Assembly: GCA_937915865.1 (NCBI GenBank)
Contig: CALGIG010000015.1
Span: forward strand, 124,001 to 188,000
Direction: 5' to 3'
DNA: 64,000 nt
DNA from: an uncultured Prolixibacteraceae bacterium
GTDB taxonomy: Bacteria > Bacteroidota > Bacteroidia > Bacteroidales > Prolixibacteraceae
Under the pieces are notes generated by a model. That model was not told where the DNA came from. It was given only the letters and a program-made list of their open reading frames with translations, and made no database searches. Of the stretch, positions 1 through 7,580 are shown piece after piece (the stretch's first letter is position 1; each line of letters begins with the position of its first letter). A program made the translations under genes and the position numbers.

Positions 1-2
1 AC

Positions 3-77
3 GAAGACATTGAGGCCGACACCTATAATTACCGCCCCAACCGGAGTTTCTCTGCTGGTATTGTAGTCAAACTTTAA
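3..77 (+). CDS. C-terminal tail of a probable outer-membrane beta-barrel protein (partial)
   Basis: Only the last 24 codons are in the window. The reading frame from base 3 ends at a TAA at 75-77. The peptide is rich in alternating polar and hydrophobic residues and ends SFSAGIVVKL, the type of terminal beta-strand expected of a TonB-dependent receptor or other outer-membrane barrel. It lies 50 bases before the T9SS protein gene in the same orientation and could be co-transcribed with it. The identity is inferred only from the terminal strand. Confidence 0.5.
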   Translation, partial: EDIEADTYNYRPNRSFSAGIVVKL

Positions 78-127
78 ACCATTAAAAATCAGAAAACAAA
101 ACATTCCTGAATATTAAAATTCGAATT

Positions 128-3100
128 ATGAAGAAAACTTTACTTTCAATTATTGTATTACTGTTTGTTGCCTTTGGCGCTTCGGCCCAAAGCATAACCG
201 ACAGCTTCTTCGATCATGTTAGTTATATTGGTGCTTTCGACGGAACTTACGATTGGACCAAAGGTTGGGCCGAGTGGGACCCGGTAGCAAAAACTTATTC
301 TGAAACAACAACAACCAAGGGTAACGGGCAATTTGCTTATGCAACCGGAACTCACCTCACAGCCGACGAAACCTGGAGTGGAGTAATTAAACTTGATGGT
401 TGGGTATATGTTGACGAAGGTGCAACCCTCACAATTAATGCCGGAACCATCATACGAGGTACTGAAAAGAGTGCTTTAATTGTTCAACGTGGCGGTAAAA
501 TCAACGCAGTTGGAACAAGTTCCAATCCTATTGTATTTACTTCGAATGTTGCCGCTGGGCTTCGAACTACCAGTAACTGGGGCGGTGTTGTGCTTTGCGG
601 AAAAGCCACAAACAATATTTCGGGAGGTGTTGGAACTGCCGAAGGAGGGATTAGCGCTCAATATGGTGGAACCGATGACAACGACAATTCCGGGAAAATG
701 CAATATGTACGTATCGAATTTGCAGGTTACGAAATTGCAACCGGTTCCGAAATTAATGGTTTGACATTCTATTCGGTTGGTAGAGGTACTACAATTGATC
801 ACATTCAGGTTTCTTATTCGGGCGACGACGCTTACGAATGGTTTGGCGGAACTGTGAATGCTAAATACCTGATTTCGTACAAAACCGAAGATGATGATTT
901 TGATACTGATAATGGATTTCGCGGTATGGTTCAATATGGGGTAGCGCTTCGCATTAATGATATTGTTGATACAGATGCTGCAAATACTTTCGAATCGGAT
1001 AATGATGCCAACGGAACGACTGCTGAACCATTCACTCATGGAGTTTTCAGTAACATCAGTTCGTTTGGCCCAGCTATAACAGCAACCAACCCTGCCACAC
1101 TTCAGGCCAAACATGCCGACGGTTCGGCTATGCGTTTACGCCGTAACAGCCGTTTACAAATCTACAATTCAGTTTTCCTTGGAAACGGGAAAGGACTTCG
1201 CATTGAATCGGACGGTAGCCAAACTGCTGCCAACAGCGATTTACTAACTGTTCAGAATTGTATTCTGGCTGGTGTACGCGGTGATAAATTTATTCAGGAT
1301 CCAAGCGCTACGGTAATGACTGCCGCTACAATGGAAGCCTGGTTTAAAGCTACTGCACGCCACAACTCGGTTTTAGACAACAACAGCGATGTTAAAATAT
1401 CTGATCCGTATAATTATGCCAGCCCCAATTTCCAACCTACTACTGATTCTCCTGTAAAAAATGCTTCAATCTGGTACAGTGGGACATCTTCAAATACCAC
1501 TGCGGCTTCAATTGATAATAGTTTCTTCGATCATGTATCTTATATTGGCGCTTTCGACGGAACTTACGACTGGACTAAAGGATGGGCCGAATGGGACCCT
1601 GTAGCCAAAACCTATTCAGAAACGACCACTACCAAAGGAAATGGACAGTTCTCGTTTGCAACCGGAACACACATAACTGCCGATGAAACATGGAGTGGTG
1701 TGATTAAACTCGATGGTTGGGTATACGTTGATGCCGGCGCTACTTTAACAATTAATGCCGGAACGTTGATTAGAGGTACTGAAAAGAGCGCCCTGATTAT
1801 TCAGCGTAGCGGTAAGATCAATGCCGTTGGAACCAGCAGTAATCCAATCATTTTTACATCAAATCAGGCGGCTGGGCTTCGCACAACCAGTAATTGGGGA
1901 GGAGTAGTTTTATGTGGTAATGCAACAAACAATATTGCCGGTGGTGTAGGAACTGCCGAAGGTGGTATTACAGCCCAATATGGTGGGACCGACGACAACG
2001 ACAATTCCGGGAAAATGCAATATGTGCGTATCGAATTTGCAGGATACGAAATTGCCACAGGATCAGAAATCAATGGTTTGACTTTTTATTCAGTAGGTAA
2101 AGCCACAACAATCGATCATATCCAGGTATCCTATTCAGGAGACGATGCTTACGAATGGTTTGGCGGAACTGTAAATGCCAAATACCTGATTTCGTACAAA
2201 ACTGAAGATGATGATTTTGATACTGACAACGGTTTCAGAGGTATGGTTCAATATGGTGTAGCTTTGCGTATAAATGATATCGTTGATACTGACGCAGCTA
2301 ACACTTTTGAGTCGGACAACGATGCAAATGGCAGTACAGCTGATCCTTTTACCCATGGGGTTTTCAGTAACATCAGTTCTTTTGGTCCGGCCATCACTGC
2401 AACTAACCCGGCTACCCTTGCCGCTAAACATGCCGATGGTTCGGCAATGCGTTTGCGCCGCAATACTCGTTTACAAATCTATAATTCGATTTTCCTTGGT
2501 AATGGAAAAGGTTTACGTATTGAATCGGATGGTAGCCAAACAGCAGCTAACAGCGATTTGTTGACTGTTCAGAATTGTATTCTGGCCGGTGTGCGCGGTG
2601 ATAAGTTTATTCAGGATCCAAGCGCTACTGTAATGACTGCTGCTACAATGGAAGCCTGGTTTAAAGCGACTTCGCGTCACAATTCAGTTCTGGATAACAA
2701 CAGCGACGTAAAAATATCTGATCCATATAATTATTCCAGCCCCAATTTCCAGCCAACAACGGATTCTCCTGTAAAAAATGCTTCATATTGGTATTCCGGT
2801 TCAACCACAAATACAACAACTGCTTCAATCAACAGCAGTTTCTTTGATCATGTGAGCTACATTGGCGCTTTCGATGGAACAAACAACTGGACAACAGGCT
2901 GGACCGAATGGGACCCGGTTAATAAAGTTTATCCTGATGGATCGGTAATAAAAGGTAACGGACAGTTTTCAATGGCAACAGGTACACACATAACTGCCAA
3001 CGAAACCTGGAGTGGTGTAATTAAACTCGACGGTTGGGTTTATGTTGATGCAGGCGCTACGTTAACAATTAATGCCGGAACAATCATTCGCGGAACAGAA

Positions 3101-4396
3101 AAAAGTGCTTTAATTGTTCAGCGTGGTGGTAAAATCAGTGCTGTTGGTACGAGTACCACCCCAATTGTATTTACATCAAATCAGGCAGCCGGCCTTCGTA
3201 CAACCAGTAACTGGGGAGGCGTGGTTCTTTGCGGAAATGCTGTTAACAACATTGCTGGCGGAGTAGGTACAGCTGAAGGAGGTATTACTTCTCAATACGG
3301 TGGAAGCGATGATACCGATAATTCAGGTGTAATGCAATATGTGCGTATTGAGTTTGCTGGTTACGAAATTGCAACCGGTTCGGAAATAAATGGATTAACC
3401 TTTTATTCTGTAGGTAACAAAACTACAATCGACCACATCCAGGTTTCGTATTCGGGCGACGATGCTTTCGAATGGTTCGGCGGAACTGTAAACGCTAAAT
3501 ACCTGATTTCGTACAAAACCGAAGACGACGATTTCGATACTGACAATGGTTACCGCGGAATGGTTCAGTTTGGTATTGCCTTACGCATAAACGATATTGT
3601 TGATACCGATGCCGCCAATACTTTTGAATCGGATAATGATGCCAACGGAAGTACAGCTGAGCCGTTTACCCACGGCATCTTTAGCAATATCAGCGCATTT
3701 GGCCCGGCAATTACAGCAACCAACCCAGCTACACTTCAGGCAAAACATGCTGATGGTTCGGCTATGCGTTTGCGCCGGAATACCCGCTTGCAGATTTATA
3801 ACACAGCTTTCCTCGGCTGGGGAAAAGGTCTTCGCCTGGAATCGGATGGTAGCCAAACTGCAGCAGGAACCGACGCGTTGACTGTTCAAAACTGTATTTT
3901 AGCCGGAACCCGGGGCGACAATTTCATTCAGGACCCAAGCGCTACCGTTATGACTGCCGCTACTATGGAAACATGGTTTAATACCACATCGCGTCACAAC
4001 AAAGTGTTGACTAACAATACAGATGTGAAGATCAGCGATCCATTCAACTTTACCAGTCCGAACTTCCAGCCCGCAACCGATTCTCCTGTAAAAAATGCTT
4101 CGTATTGGTTCACTGTTGGAGTTAATCCAAGTCTGGCAAACGAAGCCAACCTGAAAAGTTATCCAAATCCATTCTCAGGTCAAACAACAATTGAGTTAAA
4201 TATTGAAGAAACGGCTTATGTAAAAGTTGTGGTTTTAGACATTGCCGGACGTGTGGTTACCAGTCTTCAGGATGGTAAACTAACTGAAGGTTCTTATCAG
4301 TTCATTTTTGATGCAAACAACTTGCCAAAAGGTGTTTACCTGGCAAAAGTTATTGCCGGAAATGCTCAAAAAACTATTAAAATGCTTTCGTTCTAA
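128..4396 (+). CDS. T9SS-secreted protein with three tandem 439-residue units
   Basis: The protein has 1422 residues. A signal peptide (MKKTLLSIIVLLFVAFGASA) is followed by three near-identical units, each starting FFDHVSYIGAFDG, at about residues 26, 465 and 904. A C-terminal type A T9SS sorting domain follows (about 1340-1422, with SYPNPF near its start and KGVYLAKV near its end). Each unit has short glycine- and valine-rich strands (WSGVIKLDGWVYVD, LTINAGT), typical of a right-handed beta-helix, plus acidic stretches (EDDDFDTDNG) that could bind calcium. Unit starts at 203, 1520 and 2837 are exactly 1317 bp apart. Export by Sec and then the type IX system to the cell surface follows from the two end domains. 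The unit's function is not recognised; adhesion or surface binding is a guess. Confidence 0.9.
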   Translation: MKKTLLSIIVLLFVAFGASAQSITDSFFDHVSYIGAFDGTYDWTKGWAEWDPVAKTYSETTTTKGNGQFAYATGTHLTADETWSGVIKLDGWVYVDEGATLTINAGTIIRGTEKSALIVQRGGKINAVGTSSNPIVFTSNVAAGLRTTSNWGGVVLCGKATNNISGGVGTAEGGISAQYGGTDDNDNSGKMQYVRIEFAGYEIATGSEINGLTFYSVGRGTTIDHIQVSYSGDDAYEWFGGTVNAKYLISYKTEDDDFDTDNGFRGMVQYGVALRINDIVDTDAANTFESDNDANGTTAEPFTHGVFSNISSFGPAITATNPATLQAKHADGSAMRLRRNSRLQIYNSVFLGNGKGLRIESDGSQTAANSDLLTVQNCILAGVRGDKFIQDPSATVMTAATMEAWFKATARHNSVLDNNSDVKISDPYNYASPNFQPTTDSPVKNASIWYSGTSSNTTAASIDNSFFDHVSYIGAFDGTYDWTKGWAEWDPVAKTYSETTTTKGNGQFSFATGTHITADETWSGVIKLDGWVYVDAGATLTINAGTLIRGTEKSALIIQRSGKINAVGTSSNPIIFTSNQAAGLRTTSNWGGVVLCGNATNNIAGGVGTAEGGITAQYGGTDDNDNSGKMQYVRIEFAGYEIATGSEINGLTFYSVGKATTIDHIQVSYSGDDAYEWFGGTVNAKYLISYKTEDDDFDTDNGFRGMVQYGVALRINDIVDTDAANTFESDNDANGSTADPFTHGVFSNISSFGPAITATNPATLAAKHADGSAMRLRRNTRLQIYNSIFLGNGKGLRIESDGSQTAANSDLLTVQNCILAGVRGDKFIQDPSATVMTAATMEAWFKATSRHNSVLDNNSDVKISDPYNYSSPNFQPTTDSPVKNASYWYSGSTTNTTTASINSSFFDHVSYIGAFDGTNNWTTGWTEWDPVNKVYPDGSVIKGNGQFSMATGTHITANETWSGVIKLDGWVYVDAGATLTINAGTIIRGTEKSALIVQRGGKISAVGTSTTPIVFTSNQAAGLRTTSNWGGVVLCGNAVNNIAGGVGTAEGGITSQYGGSDDTDNSGVMQYVRIEFAGYEIATGSEINGLTFYSVGNKTTIDHIQVSYSGDDAFEWFGGTVNAKYLISYKTEDDDFDTDNGYRGMVQFGIALRINDIVDTDAANTFESDNDANGSTAEPFTHGIFSNISAFGPAITATNPATLQAKHADGSAMRLRRNTRLQIYNTAFLGWGKGLRLESDGSQTAAGTDALTVQNCILAGTRGDNFIQDPSATVMTAATMETWFNTTSRHNKVLTNNTDVKISDPFNFTSPNFQPATDSPVKNASYWFTVGVNPSLANEANLKSYPNPFSGQTTIELNIEETAYVKVVVLDIAGRVVTSLQDGKLTEGSYQFIFDANNLPKGVYLAKVIAGNAQKTIKMLSF
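203..4153 (+). repeat. Three tandem 1317-bp in-frame coding repeats
   Basis: The motif encoding FFDHVSYIGAFDG begins near 203, 1520 and 2837, so the period is exactly 1317 bp (439 codons) twice. Protein sequence is almost unchanged between units 1 and 2 and slightly more diverged in unit 3. The DNA differs at many third codon positions, for example in the stretches near 225-340 and 1542-1657. The duplication is therefore old, with the protein kept constant, rather than a recent copying event or an assembly artefact. Confidence 0.95.
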
Positions 4397-4423
4397 TTAA
4401 GATAGTTAAATGGTGATTATTCA

Positions 4424-4460
4424 AGCTTCATCGGCTCATTGAGCCGATGAAGCTATTTTC
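4424..4460 (+). terminator. Hairpin terminator after the T9SS protein gene
   Basis: A perfect 14-bp stem (AGCTTCATCGGCTC at 4424-4437 with its complement at 4441-4454) has a 3-base loop and is followed by ATTTTC. It lies 28 bases after the stop codon. The U-tract is weak, so termination efficiency is uncertain. Confidence 0.7.
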
Positions 4461-4510
4461 AAAAAATTACAGGCTACCAAAACAGGTAGGGATTTTTAAA
4501 GTATTGCAAA

Positions 4511-4993
4511 ATGAAGAAACTAGGTTTTTTAGTCATTTTTTTGATCAGCATATTTGCTTTTGAAGTAAAGGCCCAGGAATTAAAGGAAGTGAATGGTAAA
4601 TTTTACGCCGATACCGTTGCATACACTGGTAAATATATTACCCATTATCCCAACGGAAATATTAGGATTGAAATGAACTTGCTGAAAGGGATGAAGAATG
4701 GAACAGTGAATGTTTATTTCGAAAACGGACAAATTAATGAAGTAAGGTCTTACAAGAATAATTTGATGCACGGGTCCTGGATTACCTACAACGAGCAAAA
4801 AGTGTTGATTGGCCTTGCCAACTATAAAGATGGCTTAAAACATGGGACATGGATGATTTGGGATGCCACCGGCAATCTTTTGTATGAACTTCATTACAAT
4901 ATGGGTGAGAAAGTAGGTATCTGGCGGAATTTTGGTAAAAACGGCGAAATTGTCAGCGAAAGGGAATACCCTGAAAAGCCGGTAACCAAATGA
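4511..4993 (+). CDS. Secreted MORN-repeat (YwqK-like) protein
   Basis: The protein has 160 residues. A signal peptide (MKKLGFLVIFLISIFAFEVKAQ) is followed by a run of MORN_2-type repeats with the recurring pattern Y-x-N-G, for example THYPNGNIRIE, VYFENGQINEV, TYNEQKVLIG, IWDATGNLLYEL and FGKNGEIVSE. Such proteins are often labelled YwqK family antitoxin in databases. Nothing here suggests a toxin-antitoxin pair, because the protein is predicted to be exported and has no small partner gene. MORN-type sheets usually act as binding or scaffold surfaces. It stands alone, with a hairpin terminator upstream and no clear one directly after it. Confidence 0.75.
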   Translation: MKKLGFLVIFLISIFAFEVKAQELKEVNGKFYADTVAYTGKYITHYPNGNIRIEMNLLKGMKNGTVNVYFENGQINEVRSYKNNLMHGSWITYNEQKVLIGLANYKDGLKHGTWMIWDATGNLLYELHYNMGEKVGIWRNFGKNGEIVSEREYPEKPVTK

Positions 4994-5182
4994 TGCTTTA
5001 TCGTTCTGTTGTAACTGTTTTTTGCAATGGTAGCACTTGTTTTACCTCGTGTTTAACAGAAATGTAACCAAACAACCAGGGCGAAACAACTATTGTAATT
5101 TTTTATTAATCGGAGCTTAATCGTGCTGTAAACGCCAAAAGATATTTTTGATTCAAATTTTGAATACATAAAAAATACAGAT

Positions 5183-5530
5183 ATGAAAAAAGTAATCCTT
5201 TCAGTTTTTATTGCTTGCGCATCGTTGGTTGTATGTGCCGAAAAAACAGATTCAAAATCTGAAACAAAAACTGATGCAGCTATTTGCACGTTAAGCGGAA
5301 ACATTATTGACGAAGTTTCGGGAGAAGCTTTGGTTGGTGTTGAAGTTAAGATAGAAGGTTCAGATGCAAAAACCTATACAGATTTCGATGGTCATTTTGT
5401 AATTAATAACCTGAGATCGGGCGAATGCAAGCTGATTACCAGTTACACTTCGTATAACAAGGTTGAAAAGAATTTCAAGGTAGAAATGAACAGCAACCCG
5501 GTAAAAATTGAACTTCAGGCTTCAAAATAA
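5183..5530 (+). CDS. Small secreted carboxypeptidase-regulatory-like domain protein
   Basis: The protein has 115 residues. A signal peptide (MKKVILSVFIACASLVVCA) is followed by one carboxypeptidase D regulatory-like beta-sandwich (about residues 35-112). Visible hallmarks are LSGNIIDEVSGEALVGVEV, then TDFDGHFVINNL, then a run of alternating strands. The same domain forms the N-terminal extension of SusC-type TonB receptors, but here it is free-standing and predicted periplasmic or surface-exposed. A strong terminator follows directly, so it is probably monocistronic. A role in cell-envelope binding is plausible but not shown. Confidence 0.8.
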   Translation: MKKVILSVFIACASLVVCAEKTDSKSETKTDAAICTLSGNIIDEVSGEALVGVEVKIEGSDAKTYTDFDGHFVINNLRSGECKLITSYTSYNKVEKNFKVEMNSNPVKIELQASK

Positions 5531-5567
5531 TATTATTTAAGCAAGTTGTTTTTTTCGATTAAAACCT

Positions 5568-5599
5568 ATCCCTTCTTTGTTGAAAGAAGGGATTTTTTT
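5568..5599 (+). terminator. Rho-independent terminator
   Basis: An 11-bp perfect stem (ATCCCTTCTTT at 5568-5578 with its complement at 5583-5593), a GTTG loop, and a run of six T directly after. It ends the small carboxypeptidase-regulatory-like gene. Confidence 0.9.
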
Positions 5600-5783
5600 A
5601 CAATTTTCTTTATTTCCAATCAAACATTAGGTTTTGCAATTCATCCTTTTGGGGTTCGATGTATTTTCGCTTTGGGGAGTAAGCGGAGTCATTAGATAAC
5701 TTTAGTTCAAATAAATCTTTTATCTGAGATTCATTTTTTAGATTTGTCGGGCTAACCCTAGAGCAAAGCTTTCTCTTAAATTA

Positions 5784-6362
5784 ATGATAAGTATCGAGCC
5801 TAAAATATTAAAAGAGCTAAAAAAAGGTAATCATACGGCTTTTGAAGAAGTTTTCAACCATTTTAGCAAGCAATTATTTCAGTTCTCTTTAAAATATCTG
5901 AAATCGGAGCAAGCAGCTGAAGATATTGTTCAGGAGGTTTTTCTAAAAATCTGGAATAACCGTGAATCTATAAAAACAGACACATCTTTTCAATCTTACC
6001 TTTTTACTATTACATTAAATGCAGTTCGTCAGCATTTTAATAAACTTACGCGAATAAACGAACTGAAACATGACATTTTATTCGATTTTTCTGAATCAAA
6101 ACCTGGGTTCGATGACAGGTCGGACTATCAGATGTTGCTCGACAAATTAGATGAACTTATTAATCAAATGCCCGAGAAACGCCGGACGGTTTTTATTAAA
6201 AAGAAAATCGAAGAGAAGACCATGAAGGAAATTGCCGATGAATTAAACATCTCGGTTAAAACTGTCGAATTCCACATCTCGGAGGCAATGAAATTCCTGA
6301 AAACCGAATTCGAGAAATTCCAGGTTCAGGGGCTGGTATTCTTTCACTTGTTTATTGGGTAA
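5784..6362 (+). CDS. ECF RNA polymerase sigma factor of PUL 1
   Basis: The protein has 192 residues and matches the sigma-70 ECF subfamily expanded in Bacteroidetes. Region 2 is at about residues 22-90 (QAAEDIVQEVFLKIWNNRESI). Region 4 is at about 125-175 (MPEKRRTVFIKKKIEEKTMKEIADELNISVKTVEFHISEAMKFL), with a clear helix-turn-helix. A hydrophobic tail (GLVFFHLFIG) closes the protein, as in its paralogue at 23708-24289. It lies 95 bp upstream of its FecR anti-sigma partner on the same strand. It is predicted to direct transcription of the SusC/SusD operon once freed by FecR. Confidence 0.93.
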   Translation: MISIEPKILKELKKGNHTAFEEVFNHFSKQLFQFSLKYLKSEQAAEDIVQEVFLKIWNNRESIKTDTSFQSYLFTITLNAVRQHFNKLTRINELKHDILFDFSESKPGFDDRSDYQMLLDKLDELINQMPEKRRTVFIKKKIEEKTMKEIADELNISVKTVEFHISEAMKFLKTEFEKFQVQGLVFFHLFIG

Positions 6363-6457
6363 AAAAAAATCAGAAAAAAAACGGGATTGGACTAGGGTTT
6401 TTTGAAGGTTGTTGATATAATAGGTATATCATGTAAAGTACCAGGCGGTAAAAGCGT

Positions 6458-7489
6458 ATGGAAACTAAAATCGACCCTCAGACCCTCATTGATTTTTCGA
6501 ATGGAAAATATTCTTATAACGATTACCTGACTATAAAAGATTGGGTTACCCGTGCTGTAATCCAACCTGAAGTTGAAGATCGGTTGTTTGATCAATGGAA
6601 AGAATTGGCTGATTCGGAACAAGTTGATCTGGCTTCACTTCGCCCTGTGTTCGAAAAAATCCAGTACAAAATACTACTTGAAGAAAAAATGAAAGAAAAA
6701 GACCGGAACCTATGGTACTGGTACCGCCAGGTTGCGGCATTTTTGATACCTCTTGTAGTTGTTTCTACGCTGCTGTATTTTCTTATAAAACCTAAAGACG
6801 AATTTGTACAGCCGTGGGTGGAGCTTTGCGCACCCGAGGGGGCAAGGATCGAGTTTTTATTGCCCGACAGCACTGCGGGCTGGCTTAACAGCGGGGCCAA
6901 ACTGAAATACCCTGCTGTTTTTGACGCCCATCGGAAAGTGCGGCTTTCAGGTGAAGCCTTTTTTAAAGTCAAGCACCGTAAACAGTCTGATTTCACAGTC
7001 ATCGTGCCGGATATGGACATTAAGGTGCTGGGGACAATGTTTAATGTGTCGGCTTATGACAATGAAACGGTTTCGGAGGTGGTGTTAAAAGAAGGGAAAG
7101 TGGAAGTATATGGAAAAACAGCCACATTTTCACAACTATTGCATCCAGGAGAGAAACTGACGTTTGATCACGAATCAAAATTACTTAATACAAATAAAGT
7201 TGACGCTGACCTTTGCACTTCATGGAAAGACGGCTACCTGGTCATCGATAACGAACCGTTGGACCAAGCAGTAAAAAAGCTGGAGCGATGGTACAACGTC
7301 AGTATTTCAATTCAGGATAAAACTTTGAAAAGCTTACGCTTTAAGGGTACATTTAAAGAAGAACCTCTTGAAGAGGTCATGCGCTTCATTGCAATGACTA
7401 CGCCTATAGTTTATTCCATTGAAAGAAAGGCGTATAATACAAATGGAATAATATCCAAACGGCAGGTAACAATAAGATTTAAACAATAA
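6458..7489 (+). CDS. FecR-type anti-sigma factor of PUL 1
   Basis: The protein has 343 residues. The N-terminal about 90 residues form the cytoplasmic sigma-binding part. One transmembrane helix (VAAFLIPLVVVSTLLYFLI, about 92-111) follows. Next is the periplasmic FecR domain (about 125-220, with EGARIEFLLPDSTAGWLNSGAKLKYP and VLGTMFNVSAY) and a DUF4974-type C-terminal domain (about 265-340, with DEPLDQAVKKLERWYNV-like sequence). The C-terminal part is expected to contact the STN domain of the SusC encoded next. The stop codon lies inside the tail of the minus-strand terminator described for the spacer that follows. Confidence 0.92.
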   Translation: METKIDPQTLIDFSNGKYSYNDYLTIKDWVTRAVIQPEVEDRLFDQWKELADSEQVDLASLRPVFEKIQYKILLEEKMKEKDRNLWYWYRQVAAFLIPLVVVSTLLYFLIKPKDEFVQPWVELCAPEGARIEFLLPDSTAGWLNSGAKLKYPAVFDAHRKVRLSGEAFFKVKHRKQSDFTVIVPDMDIKVLGTMFNVSAYDNETVSEVVLKEGKVEVYGKTATFSQLLHPGEKLTFDHESKLLNTNKVDADLCTSWKDGYLVIDNEPLDQAVKKLERWYNVSISIQDKTLKSLRFKGTFKEEPLEEVMRFIAMTTPIVYSIERKAYNTNGIISKRQVTIRFKQ

Positions 7490-7527
7490 AATGCAAAAGC
7501 AGGAATGTGTTGCGACCACATTCCTGC
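7484..7527 (-). terminator. Minus-strand terminator in the FecR1-susC1 spacer (candidate antisense RNA end)
   Basis: An 11-bp perfect stem (GCAGGAATGTG at 7499-7509 with its complement at 7517-7527) encloses a 7-base loop. Read on the minus strand it is followed by TTTTGCATTTTATTG, a U-rich tail. On the plus strand the 3' side has no U-tract. It sits 53 bases before the preferred susC start. An equivalent hairpin of the same design lies before the second susC. A terminator here would end an RNA transcribed antisense to the susC leader. Confidence 0.6.
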
Positions 7528-7580
7528 ATGAATTTGCAGAGCGAAGTACAAATATTAATCACTCTTACACATGTAAATCT

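Noticed and set aside
476..1114. Open frames of 60-210 codons on the opposite strand of the T9SS repeat gene, recurring at the same place in each unit
   Set aside because: They are antisense shadows of a strongly conserved coding repeat; their predicted proteins have no coherent domain and differ between units through frame breaks.
4511..4993. Toxin-antitoxin module suggested by the YwqK label
   Set aside because: The protein has a signal peptide and no partner gene; the label is a database name for MORN-like repeats.
7491..7580. Upstream ATG of susC1 giving 30 extra residues
   Set aside because: The extra codons cover a hairpin, add no signal peptide, and the paralogous susC2 begins at the equivalent of 7581.
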